From Candidatus Woesearchaeota archaeon CG10_big_fil_rev_8_21_14_0_10_44_13 (GTDB taxonomy: Archaea; Nanobdellota; Nanobdellia; Woesearchaeales; UBA12501), in assembly GCA_002762985.1 (NCBI GenBank), contig PCXZ01000016.1, positions 42,088 through 106,087 of the forward strand: a stretch of DNA of 64,000 nt, in the 5' to 3' direction. Below are positions 27,258 through 38,400 of this stretch, in pieces. The notes under the pieces are model-generated. The model did no database searches, was not told the DNA's origin, and worked only from the letters and a program-made list of their open reading frames with translations. The translations under genes were made by a program, and so were the position numbers. How positions within the stretch are numbered: position 1 is the first letter of the stretch; each line of letters opens with the position of its first letter.

Positions 27258-27374
27258 TTTGTTATTTTCCCCATTAGCCCCTTTCTCATTTATTATGTCC
27301 TAAGACTATACAACTCCCTAAGATTATATACTTTATAAATAGGATATTTAAATAGTTTTGGGATTTGCAAGCGA

Positions 27375-27665
27375 CTATTTGAGAAGAATAAGATTGTATA
27401 ATGCTGCAGAAAGCCTTGGAACATTTTTGAATGAAAGATATAATGAATAATACAATGAATAAATCACCCTCTTTGGGCGCTCTGTTTTTGAGATTATAGG
27501 CAGCGCAATCTCCCTTAATTCAACAGCGACGTCATAAACAAGCAGATTCGCATCATCACCTATCCCCTCGAAGACCGCAGTCAGCTGGAAAAGAAATTCA
27601 TGAAACAGCTCAGTTCTGCTGCACTGCAGCCAGCACGCCTTCTCCTCACCTTTTTTGACGAACAT
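27375..27665 (-). CDS. Hypothetical small protein
   Basis: The protein has 96 residues and no family was recognised. It has a charged N-terminus with two Cys (KKGEEKACWLQC), a helical middle, and a basic, Tyr/Leu-rich end (RVIYSLYYSLYLSFKNVPRLSAALYNLILLK). Upstream on the minus strand a TATA-like region and a GGGG-type RBS-like stretch precede the ATG. It occupies the only space between lonB and the redox cluster, and no alternative gene is visible there. Codon use is mixed. It could be spurious, so confidence is moderate. Confidence 0.4.
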   Translation of the reverse strand: MFVKKGEEKACWLQCSRTELFHEFLFQLTAVFEGIGDDANLLVYDVAVELREIALPIISKTERPKRVIYSLYYSLYLSFKNVPRLSAALYNLILLK

Positions 27666-27761
27666 ACCAACCCCTGAGGAGGGTATATGCCTGATTATTT
27701 AAATCTTTTCAAATTCCAGAACCGCAAAATATAAATAAGCCAGTCCAAATCCAATCTTAAG

Positions 27762-28007
27762 ATGCCATTAATAGACCCTTCAATCGGAGTTAAGATCGTT
27801 TACATACTCGGCATCACAAACGTGATCGGCCTGGCATTGGTCCTCTCGTCCTGCAGGTGCATGCTTGGGATGAGGCCGTCTGCAGGCAATTCTGCCGCAT
27901 ACATGAGATTCTATAGTTACCATTGCTATTACTGGTGGTTCTTCATAATCTCGGTCTTGATGCATGCCACAACAGCGATATTGTCTTTTGGCAATCCTTT
28001 CTTTTAG
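27762..28007 (+). CDS. Small membrane protein of the redox cluster
   Basis: The protein has 81 residues with two hydrophobic segments (IVYILGITNVIGLALVLSS and YWWFFIISVLMHATTAILSF). The connecting loop is rich in Cys, His and Tyr (SSCRCMLGM...YHCYYWW), which could bind metal or heme. No family was recognised. The TATA-like AAATATAAATAAG at ~27727-27739 starts a transcription unit that continues into the rubredoxin-like, FTR and rubrerythrin genes (21-base gap to the next). This suggests a membrane component of the same electron-transfer chain; that is inferred from context only. Confidence 0.65.
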   Translation: MPLIDPSIGVKIVYILGITNVIGLALVLSSCRCMLGMRPSAGNSAAYMRFYSYHCYYWWFFIISVLMHATTAILSFGNPFF

Positions 28008-28028
28008 GTAAATGATAGAGGTGAAAAA

Positions 28029-28184
28029 ATGCCAGTAAAAAAATTCTGGAGATGCAACGTCTGCAATGATATACATTATGGCATGGCTGGCCCTGATATA
28101 TGCCCTACATGCCAGACAAAGAACGCTTATGCAGAGATCGACAGGAATGAGGCTGTCAAGGCGATGCAGCTGCAGGGAATATGA
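28029..28184 (+). CDS. Rubredoxin-like domain protein (51 aa)
   Basis: The gene is too short for the ORF track: ATG 28029 (after GAGGTG), TGA 28182-28184. The product MPVKKFWRCNVCNDIHYGMAG... has CxxC pairs at Cys9/Cys12 and Cys25/Cys28 (DICPTC), the iron-binding arrangement of the rubredoxin-like domains found in rubrerythrins. It is shorter than true rubredoxin and ends in a helical tail (YAEIDRNEAVKAMQLQ). It probably carries electrons for, or donates them to, the neighbouring rubrerythrin or FTR-type protein. Its stop overlaps the next start (ATGA), so translation is coupled. Confidence 0.8.
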   Translation: MPVKKFWRCNVCNDIHYGMAGPDICPTCQTKNAYAEIDRNEAVKAMQLQGI

Positions 28185-28453
28185 ACATGGGAAAGGAAGA
28201 GATGCTGGATGTTTTTGGAACATTCACAGAGAAGAACGATTTCAGGCTGAATCCTGACGCAAAGCACGTCGACATGATACTGAACGGCCTTATGGCAAAC
28301 GAGAAAAAATACGGATTGAAATTCTGCCCATGCAGGCTCAGGGACGGCACAAAAGAGACCGATCTAGGCTTGTTATGTCCGTGCAATTTCAAGGCCCAGG
28401 ATGTCTGGCAGAAGCAGCAGAGATGCTGGTGCGGGTTGTTCGTGAAGAGGTGA
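28181..28453 (+). CDS. Ferredoxin:thioredoxin reductase catalytic-subunit-like protein
   Basis: The protein has 90 residues. The six cysteines follow the FTR catalytic-chain pattern: CPC at 49/51, CPC at 66/68 and CWC at 82/84 (LKFCPCRLRDG, LLCPCNF, RCWCGLF). In this family four Cys hold a [4Fe-4S] cluster and two form the redox-active disulfide that reduces thioredoxin-like partners with ferredoxin electrons. Archaeal stand-alone versions lack the plant-type variable subunit, as here. It lies between rubredoxin-like and rubrerythrin genes in a coupled operon. The electron donor is not encoded in the window; the rubredoxin-like protein is a candidate. Confidence 0.92.
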   Translation: MNMGKEEMLDVFGTFTEKNDFRLNPDAKHVDMILNGLMANEKKYGLKFCPCRLRDGTKETDLGLLCPCNFKAQDVWQKQQRCWCGLFVKR

Positions 28454-28459
28454 TTGAAA

Positions 28460-28978
28460 ATGATAAAACTATGGAGATGTTTCATATGCGGAGACCCCTA
28501 CATAGGCGATGAGCCTCCTGCAAACTGCCCTTTCTGCGGCGCACATAAGAAATACATACTCGAGGCGAAGAAGGCGAAGGTGAGCTTCGACGTGAAGCTC
28601 AATGCGAAGGACAAGGCGAATGCAGAGCACGCGCTCGAGGTCGAAGTCAGCAATGCAGCATTCTATTTCTGCGCAGCGAAGACCACGGATGATGAAGAAG
28701 GAAAACTGCTGTTCAAGGCCTTGGGCAAAGTCGAGGCAGAGCATGCGTCCATCTGGAAGAAGATCCTGAAGCTTGATGCCGTCCCGCAGGGGAATGAATC
28801 CTGCCATACCAGGAACAAAGAGAACCTCGAGGATTCGCATGCAAGGGAGACAAAGGCCATCGGCTTCTACAGCAAGGCCGCAAAAGAGGCCGAGAATGCA
28901 AGGATAAAGCAGATATTCACTGCCCTTGTCGAGGTCGAGACGGACCATCTGGAGCTGTCAGAGCAGAGATTGGGATAG
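28460..28978 (+). CDS. Rubrerythrin (rubredoxin domain first)
   Basis: ATG 28460 lies behind GAGGTG at good spacing; the upstream TTG at 28454 is not needed. The 172-residue protein has an N-terminal rubredoxin-like knuckle (Cys7, Cys10, Cys23, Cys26: WRCFICGD...NCPFCGA). A four-helix ferritin-like domain follows with diiron ligands in EVEVSNAAFY, EAEHASIWKK, ETKAIGFY and EVETDHLEL. The domain order is reversed relative to classical rubrerythrin, as in 'reverse' rubrerythrins. The family reduces hydrogen peroxide in anaerobes. Last gene of the redox operon; repeat copy F follows. Confidence 0.9.
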   Translation: MIKLWRCFICGDPYIGDEPPANCPFCGAHKKYILEAKKAKVSFDVKLNAKDKANAEHALEVEVSNAAFYFCAAKTTDDEEGKLLFKALGKVEAEHASIWKKILKLDAVPQGNESCHTRNKENLEDSHARETKAIGFYSKAAKEAENARIKQIFTALVEVETDHLELSEQRLG

Positions 28979-29045
28979 GTCTTTGATATTTTTTGATTTT
29001 ATTCCTATTTTTTTATTTCGGCCGAGCTTTTCTATTTTTTTAAGA

Positions 29046-29220
29046 CAACAATCCATTAGCGATGACAACATCAACTTTACGATATCGCTCATGCCCTCTT
29101 CTTTCCCCAGCACAACTATACTGATTTAAAACCCAATTGCCCTCCTGCTGTTCTTCAAGCACCTTGGGGTGATAGGGAGGGATGGCGATGTGTTTATAGA
29201 TCTGGGCGGGCTAATTTTAG
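29046..29220 (+). repeat. Dispersed intergenic repeat, copy F
   Basis: It starts CAACAATCCATTAGCGAT and ends GGGCGGGCTAATTTTAG, with the internal conserved block CACCTTGGGGTGATAGGGAG. The stem AGCGAT/ATCGCT replaces GCC/GGC of other copies at the same place. It lies in the 511-base gap between rubrerythrin and the second giant gene; the rest of the gap is that gene's promoter and leader. Confidence 0.78.
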
Positions 29221-29307
29221 AGGAGATTATTGCTCACTAGATTACCCACCAATAAAAAACTCCTCATTCTCAATCAAACCACTTACCCATATATCCCATT
29301 ACAAAAA

Positions 29308-29322
29308 CTTTATATATAAAAC
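29308..29322 (+). promoter_or_regulatory. TATA box and leader of the second giant surface-protein gene
   Basis: CTTTATATATAAAAC is a near-consensus archaeal TATA box. The expected transcription start is near 29340, which lies after the ORF-track start (TTG 29331). This supports the internal start at 29490 with a ~150-base leader. Confidence 0.6.
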
Positions 29323-29489
29323 AAGGCTTTTTGGCTTATGGAAGGGGGCTTATTAAGGGTTATAAGCTCCTTTTTGCAAATAAAAAAGGGTTGAATGCCT
29401 TGTGCACAGGTAAATGGCGTAGAGTCAGAAATAGGAATAGGCAGATTAGCCTGTCTTTTCCCCGAAAACCCAAAAAAGAGAGTGGTAAA

Positions 29490-32400
29490 TTGATCAGTGA
29501 AAAGAGACTTAAGAAGGCAGTAATATTCCTGCTTGTTCTTTTTGCATTATCCATTGCTGTCAATCATGCCTCTGCTGTGACCACTTTGCTGACCGAAGTC
29601 GCAAGCTCAAGCAGCACAGGAGATTCAACAAACCCCGCCATGGCCATGAATCCTAACGATCCCACTCTCATGCACATGGTCTGGGAGGATGATTCTGATT
29701 TTGCAGGATCCACCATAACAAGGGAGATAAATAATGGCCCTGAAAAAGACATAGTATATACAAACAAGGATGATACTGTCTGGCTTTCCAAAGGCATAGG
29801 GACTAGCAGCATCTATATAGTCAGCGACAATACGAGCATGACAAGCTCCCAGAACCCGGACATAACAACAGGATATAACAACATAACCCATGTAGTATGG
29901 CAGGGCATAACAAAGCCAGAAGCATTGACAGCAGATTCTAACACGCTCTTCCTTGCGCATTTTGACGGCCCTTCTTTTGATGCTGATTACTCTGCAGCTG
30001 AGCTGCCTTCAGCCCTGTCTTCCACAGGAGTCGAATTCTCAGACAACAACTCCATCTATAACAAGAGCGTGTATCTCGAAGGCACAGATTACCTCAGTTA
30101 TGATGCAGGGAACAACATAAACATGACAAAGGGGACGATAGAGATATGGTATAATCCCCAGCACAGGTCAAGGAACTATGAATTATATATTCTTTTTTCC
30201 GCATGGAATTCCAGCAACAATCATTTCTACATCGGATTGGATGAAGTGGAAGATCCATCGGGGGAATCAACAAATCCCTATTTCTATATATTTATGGAAT
30301 ACAACTCAAGTAATATAAGAATGAGTTATTACCCTCCTTACGAGCTCAAAAAGAATGAGTGGCACCATATAGCTTTTGCCTATGACTTCTCAGATCCTTC
30401 AGCAGGCATCTGCAGATTCTATCTGGACGGCTATCTTGCTCTTATGAACAATTCCTGCGATTCCTTTTCATTCAATCCTGAAAGCATTGCTGTCGGTAGC
30501 ATTGCAACAGCCCCTTCGTATAGTGCGCGAGGCCAGATAGATGAACTGAGGCTGTCCAATTCGATTAGGACAGATGCCGAGATAAGGGCAGATGCAGGAC
30601 AGAGGGACCTGTTCTACAACTCCATGAACGGAACCACATGGGCAGGGGTTTCGATAATAACATCCGACGATGACAACAACTCATATTTCCCGAGGATGGA
30701 TGTAGACAAGAACGATACGCTCCATCTTGTCTGGGAAAGCTTCCATAATGACACATTCAGCATCGTGAAATACAGGGAAAAGAAGCATGGCTCAGCATGG
30801 TCAAGCTCTGAAGTGGTGAGCGGTTCAGAGACAGCGACTCATTTCCCCGATATAGCAGTGGACCACCTTAATTACAGCCACATAGTCTGGCAGGATGTCG
30901 ATTTATCCTCCGGTAATTTCTCCTATTTCAGCACGATCAGGTACAGCAAAAAAAACCTCACAAGCTGGGCGCCCATAGAGAACATAAGCAATAGGACCTC
31001 TGATGCCTTTGGGGTGTCTCCAACAACATTTAAATTATCCTATTTCTTTTCGACGCCAAGGGTGGCTGTTTCTGCTGACAACATAACGCACGTCGCATGG
31101 TCTACACAGGCGGGTTTCCCTGACAAGGATCTACTGTTCTACCTCTCATTCGATGATCTGGACGGCAATGTGACATATGCGAACGGGAGCAAGTTGAGCG
31201 GACAGAACGAATCATATTTCCATGTGGCCGGCAGGTCCGACACCAGCAATGCCATATACACAGGCTATGCAGCACGTGTGAATGCAACAGGCTACATAAA
31301 CTACTCTTCGCAGAACAACATCAATCCCAATTACGGCACAATAATGATGTGGGTATACCCTCTTTGGGATCCTGGAGTCCAGGAGCCCATGCACGTAAAC
31401 AGCATATTCGCATATTACTCAAGCAATGCAAGCCTTACAGACAAGAGCGAGTACATCACCTCTTATATCAAACAATGTGATGATACCATAACTTTAATAT
31501 GCCTAGGGGATGCAACAACATCATTGCTTTATTTCCATATCTACGACAATAAGACTGAAAATAATGTCATGTATTACAACATATCTTCCTGGGAGAGTTC
31601 TGCGTGGCACCATGTAGCCTTTACATGGAACCTTACAGCAGGGAACAATGCGACAAAGATGTATATAGACGGAGATAATGTTCCAGCGGCTCATTTCCCT
31701 GACAACAATTCTGCCATGTATTTCAATGACACGCCCACTGAGATCGTAATAGGCAACCTATTCAATGAGTCGACAGCAGATTATCCTTACGCGTTCAATG
31801 GCTCGATAGATGAGGTCATGATATTTGACAGGATACTTGATGAGTCAGAGATCGATTCCTGCAGGAAGAGGGACCTGGACATAGCCTACAGGCAGAGGAA
31901 TGAATCAGGATGGCAGAATTATGAATTAGCGAGCGAATTGAGCACAGAAATGTCAATACTTCCTTCTATCGCACCAAAAGACGGCAATGTTTATCTTGCG
32001 TGGGTCGGGGCTGACAGCTCATATGAATATTACACTAACAACTATTATCATGGGGCTTTTTTCAAGGCTGCCATGAACATAAGGAACACAACATCATGGA
32101 AAGGGGTTGAAGTGATAAATGATGAGAGCCCGAAAGAGGCTTATGCCCCTGAAATAAAGGCATCAAGTCCGGGAAAGATAGATATCTTATGGGAGGATAC
32201 CATCAGGATGGGAGGGACAAACCTCCATATCCTCTACAGGGAATTTTCTAACAGCACGACCCCTAAAGTCCAGCTCACTTCGCCCACAGGGGGCGAGGTC
32301 ATAACCAGCAATCTCGATGTAGAGGCGACATCAGAAGACCCTGATTCGACAATAAGCAATGTCTCTTTCTACTATACTACTGATGATGGGCTTTCGGGCA

Positions 32401-35400
32401 ACCTGATCTGCACTGCAACAAGCTCTCCTTATTCGTGCACATGGACAATAGGCCTCACATCTGAGGATTTTTACAAGGTCAAAGCGATAACGACAAGCAA
32501 TGACGGCGGCAGGAACTGGAGCATGTCCAATTACATGTATGTTGACAGCTCTGCTTCTGTCAACATGTACAATTTCAACCTTACGGGCAATGATGCTGGG
32601 TCGAATGTGATATACAACAAGAGCTGGACTAAAGATACTGAACAATTCAACATCCCTGATCCGACTAATGAGAGCACTTTCGGCAATGACATCACTGATC
32701 TTGCGAAGGCTAATGTCTCTGTTTCTGATGGCGATTACTATGTTGTCTCAAACAATCTTGGCTGCGGGATTTATAATCTTACAAACTCTATAATGTTCAA
32801 ATTCTACATTGATGAGACCCCTTCAGACATCCTCAATATGCGGATCCAGTGGCAGGGGTATGGGTATGTCAAAAACGGCTATTACACAAACCTCAGCATA
32901 TGGAATTTTGACACGTCTTCCTGGGAATCCCTTGCAAACAAGAATTTTGTCTATTCAGAGAGAAGCGACCTTTCCTCTTCCCTTACAAGCGGTTTCAGCA
33001 GCTATCTTGACCCGACGGACAATTTCATGTATATCCTTGTCACGACAGACGAATATTATAGCGAGGTGTGCGGTATGACGATGTATCTCCCTTTTGGCGG
33101 CTGTCCTGCATATCTTTCGTGGAACGGTACGGATTACCAGTTTGAGACAGAGGGCATACTCGCGATATTTGACAGGCGTTCTGAGTTCCCGACATACGAC
33201 AAGCTGAACAATATCAAGCCTGTAAATGGCACAATAAGGCTGGCCATAGCAGAAGTTGTCGATGAGACGACATATATGGATTCTGCTGAGCTGATCACAG
33301 TGGACCATGGCACAGATGCAGATGTGCTGCTGGATCTCAATGGGATCCCGCACACGATTATGGACCCAGAGAAAGTGATATGCACTGATATGATGGGCAA
33401 TGATTGCACGGCCCTTGTCGAAGCCCAGGATGAGAAGCCCAAAGGAGCATCGTCAAGCATGAAGAACGGCCTTGTAGGGTCGAGATCGATGGATGATATG
33501 CCTCTCATGAACGGTCCTGAAGGTAATTACTGGGTCAGCGACCTCTCAGCGCTCAACATCGGCGAAAAAGGCACAAGGGATTATATAGGGATCGAGCTGC
33601 CTAAGCAGGATGAGGATCATGCTGCAGCAGACGCAGACGGAAATGACAAGATAAAGATCATAATAAGCGGAAGCGACACAGGGTTACTTTGGGAATCAGA
33701 ATCAGGCTTGTTCAGCCTTGCAGGAGACACACTGCCTTACCTTTATAGCCTTATGGATGACACAAAGATAGGCGAGCTCGGCGCAGATGGCATATTCAAG
33801 GCAGTCCCCCTTAAGATACAGTTCCTTGATGATGGGGGGAGATGGGTGGATTATCCTGGGGATTTCAGGAATGCAGTGTTCGGAAGCTACAGGACGCTTG
33901 TCTTCCCTTTGGACAGGTCCATAATAAGGTCCAGCAGGATAAGGATCAACATGATGGCCTATTCCTATATGATAGATTATGTCGGCGTGGATTATTCAGC
34001 AGACGAGGATGTTGCCGTCAACAGGATAAGGTCAGAAGACCCTCTGCTTAGGGAATCAGATGACTCAAGGAAGATCCTGCATACCGGCGATTTCTATGAG
34101 ATCTCATTCAGGGAACCTGAGAAAGGCGGCAGCAGAAAGACCAAGAGGAGCTATTTCCTGATGACAGAAGGATATTATCATCCGCTTGAAAGAGGGATAG
34201 AGATAACAGAAAACAATATGAAAGAAAAAGAAGGCATAGAAGACGAGGCAAATGACGAAAACATGCCGGACAACAGTATGCCTAAGATAGGGAATATGCT
34301 TGATGCGATAAGCGCAATCTCAAAAGTCAAGAACGGCACAACATATGCAAGGATGATCTATGACCCTGCTTATGCAGAGGAGCATATGCTGGACATGTAT
34401 CTGGACAAGAAGCTCAACGAAGCAAGAAGCAGTTCAGGCCAGCAGGCAGATGGCAGGAAGCACAACAGCCTTTACACTGATTTTGTTAGGGTTATCATCG
34501 GAAAATGCATAGTCCCTGTGGACGGCCTTAAGATATACGAGAACACGCAGCTTTGCGCAAATTCAGCCTTCACAGTCGCCGATTCTGACGGTGACGGCAA
34601 GATAATCGAGATCCTCGGCCAGAACCTTGTCTTTGACTGCAGAAGGTCGTCCATAGACAGCGGCGGAGACGATAACCCTCAGCGCAACCAGGGGGCAGGC
34701 ATAGCGATAGGCCTTAATCATACGCAGAATGTGACTGTGAAGAACTGCAACCTCAGCAGGTACAGCGTCGGCATAGGATGGAACTACAGCAAGGACCTGC
34801 TCATATTTAACAACACAGTCGAGAAGAGCTATATGGGGATTGCGTGCGACAGGTCAAACAACAGCGTGATAAGGGATAATTACATAAACTATCCCTTCTA
34901 TGTCGGGTTCGGGCTGGCTGGCGACAGCAGGAACAACACTGTCGTGAACAACACCGTAGTGAACTCGTCTCTCCTGGCTTATGCGCTTGAAGGCGCTGAT
35001 GAGAACTTGATTGCTTATAACCTTGCGAATGGGTCATCTGACAAGGCCTGCGGCACTGTATGCACCAATGTAGGCGCCCTGGGCCTGACAAAAAGCGCAA
35101 ACATGAATACAATAAGGAACAACACCATAAATAATTTTTACATGGGCATAGGCATGGTCGATGTCGGGAGTTTCTTCGGCCAGAGCTCGTATGGCGAATC
35201 AGGGCAGGGCAATAATTTCAGCTCGAACATAATCACCAATGTGCTTGTCGAGGGCATAGGCCTGCTTTATCCTTACGATGCGGATTATCACAACTATTTC
35301 GACCAGAACAACCTGATAAAAGGGGAGAAGTTCTATTATTATTATGATGTGCATGGGAATGAGACAAACTATGTCCAGGTAAGCGATCTCAACCTCACTG

Positions 35401-38400
35401 CGGGGAACACAAGCATGTTCACAGGCAAGATAACTATTGTGAACTGCAGCTATATCAACATCACGAACAACAATGTCTCAGGGAACTATTATGGCATACA
35501 GGTATTCGAGAGCCACCACATACTATTGTCAAACAACAGGGCATTCAACAACAGGGAACCCCTGTTCGCAAGCCTTTTAGGCGTCCCAAGATTTGTAATG
35601 GGTGCAGGATACGCCATAATGAGATCCCACGACATAAACCTAACAGACAACAATGCTTCTGAGAACTATTTCGGCTATTACACCAAGAATTCATACAACC
35701 TCACTTTCATCAATAACAGCGCATCGATGAGCTTAGGCACTGGCTTTTACATAAATTCGACAAACATATCAAGCTTCATAAACAATACAGCGGACCAAAG
35801 CGGGCTTTCAGCGTACCTGTTCATCAACTCGTGGCTGAACAGGATAGTCAATAATACCGCGAGGGACGGCGCCGCAACATCCTTCGAGACAAGCATAACA
35901 GAGAGGCAAAAAGGGTTCTATTTCGAGAACACATTCAATAATACGATAACTGACAACCTCGCCTATAACTGCACTTATGGTTTCTTCATGAACATAACGA
36001 ACGAGACATTCGCAAACAATACCGCGATCAACAACTCTTTGGCAGGGGTGGTATTCATCAATTGCCTGAGCGGAACGGTCATAAATGAGACCGGCAACAT
36101 AGTAGAGAACAACACAGGAGCAGGATACATATTTGCAGGATGCAACAATGCCCTTGTCACTAACCTCAACACAACGCAGAACAACAGGACTGGATTTGAG
36201 ATATATTCTTCGCACGACCTGACACTCTCTAACCTATGGTCGAAATTGAATGATAAGGGGTTCATATTCAATGCATCATACAACTGCACCCTCACTAACT
36301 CATACTCTATAAACAGCACCTCTCATGAGATATATTTCTATTCATCGACTGACAACAACATAGCCGATTCTACAATCATAAACAATGTATCGGGCAATGA
36401 TGTCTACTCTACGACGAACTCATGGAATTACATGGTGAACACGAGCTTCAATCAGTCGAACATAGCAGATTCTGGCAACTCGAACCTCTCCGTGCAATGG
36501 CATCTTGATTTCTATGTGCAGGACAATGAGAGCATACCTGTCGAAGGCGCAAGCATATGGATGAATGACACGCTCGCACAGGAATATGATGCAGCAACAG
36601 GGACGAATGCAAGGGCAAGGCTCAATCTAACCGAATATGTGACAACTGGCGGAGTGAAGTCCTATTACAGCAATTACACATGGAATGCGACAAAGGCAGG
36701 ATACATGTCGAATGTCTCTATGGTCAATATGACCGAGAACAAGGAGATTAATGTAACAATAAACCTCTTTGGGGGCATAACAGACATATCGCCGCCTACA
36801 TCGCCGATAGTTTATGACGGCTACGATTATGTGGATTATGACTGGACGAACAACGCATCGACTCTTTTCGGCTCATGGAGCAACTCCACTGACAGGCACC
36901 TCATATTCTATGGCTACAGGATATTTGAGAACGGGACATGCCTGCCCGGGAAATGCGCTCCGACAGAGGTTGAGCAGGCGACACAGGTCCAGATAGACGG
37001 CTTGACTTTGAGGGAGGGCTATAACTACACATTGAGCGTCAGGGCAAGGGACAGCTCATACTATTATTCGCCCTTCATATTCTCTGACGGAGCAATAGTG
37101 GACCTTACGCAGCCGAATGTCACAGTGAACAGCACAACACACATGAATTCATCGCAATGGTACTCTAGCCCCAATGCAACATTCACATTCTACGGCAATG
37201 ACTCCCTCTCAGGCATATCGGGATACAGCTTCATGCTCGACGGGAATTCAGGGACAGGGCCTGACTTCGTTGAGGACACAAGGGCAGACCTGCTCCTGCA
37301 GAGCGCTAAGAACAATGGCCAATCCAAGGTATTGAGGGCGAATTCCACAGGATCGGCATTCGCGGCAATAACAAAGATAAACTCCAATCTGACAACAGGG
37401 GATAATCTCACGATAAGGGTCGCGCTTAGAGAGGATGTCTCAGATACATCCGATCCGATGACCATAGAAGCTTACCTCATCCCGAAAGACACTTCCATAA
37501 CTACCTATGAGCTCAACCCGTACAAGATAAGCAATATAGACACAAAAGTTCTTGACCTGAGCAGCAAGGCGCTCACGGAATCGGATTATTACTCATTCAA
37601 CCTTGTGGCCACATCAGCCTCGTCGGACTCATTCTATATAGTTATCGCATCAAATCTTCATGACGACAACAACACCCACAACATAAGCATACTGGGCACA
37701 AGCACGGACCTGGACAATTCAACATCATCATTGATATGCGAGGAAGGCACAAGCTGCACTAACATAACCACCTCATTCGATTACGCGATAGAGGTGAAGA
37801 AAAAAGACAACAGCACTGTCTGGAGCAAGACATACTCAAATCTTGCGAACGGTGAGCACTGGTTCCATGTGAGGTCAAGGGATGTGGCAGGCAGCTGGAG
37901 CGAACCAGGGCATTTCAAGGTCATGATAGACTCTGTGAATGGGACGCCATTGTACACGACAGTGACTCCTGTAGGCTACATAGCCACGACAGAGCCGACA
38001 CTAGTAGTAGAGACGAACGAATATACCGCATGCCTGTACAACACGACAAATACGACCTATACAGAGATGACTTCATATGACGGCCTGCACCACGAATCCA
38101 AACTAACGGGACTCTCATCAGCGACATACACCTACAGTTTCAACTGCACAGACCGCGCAGGCAACTCAGGATATAATGATACGACATTCATTGTCGACAT
38201 GAATGCCGCCCCTGACACGGTCTCCATATATTCAATGGGCAATTACACTGCAGGGAAAACGATGAGCATAGACGTGAATGCTACAAAGACCTATAGCGGG
38301 ATAGTTTATGGGTTAGGGGAGCTTGCAGGATATTTCACCATCAACGTGACCAACTCCACAGACACTTATAGGATAAGTTCGACTGTCAAGGATATGGGCA

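Noticed and set aside
29331-29489. N-terminal 53-residue extension of the second giant protein
   Set aside because: Begins with TTG within ~15 bases of the TATA box, upstream of the predicted transcription start, and puts a basic segment before the signal helix.
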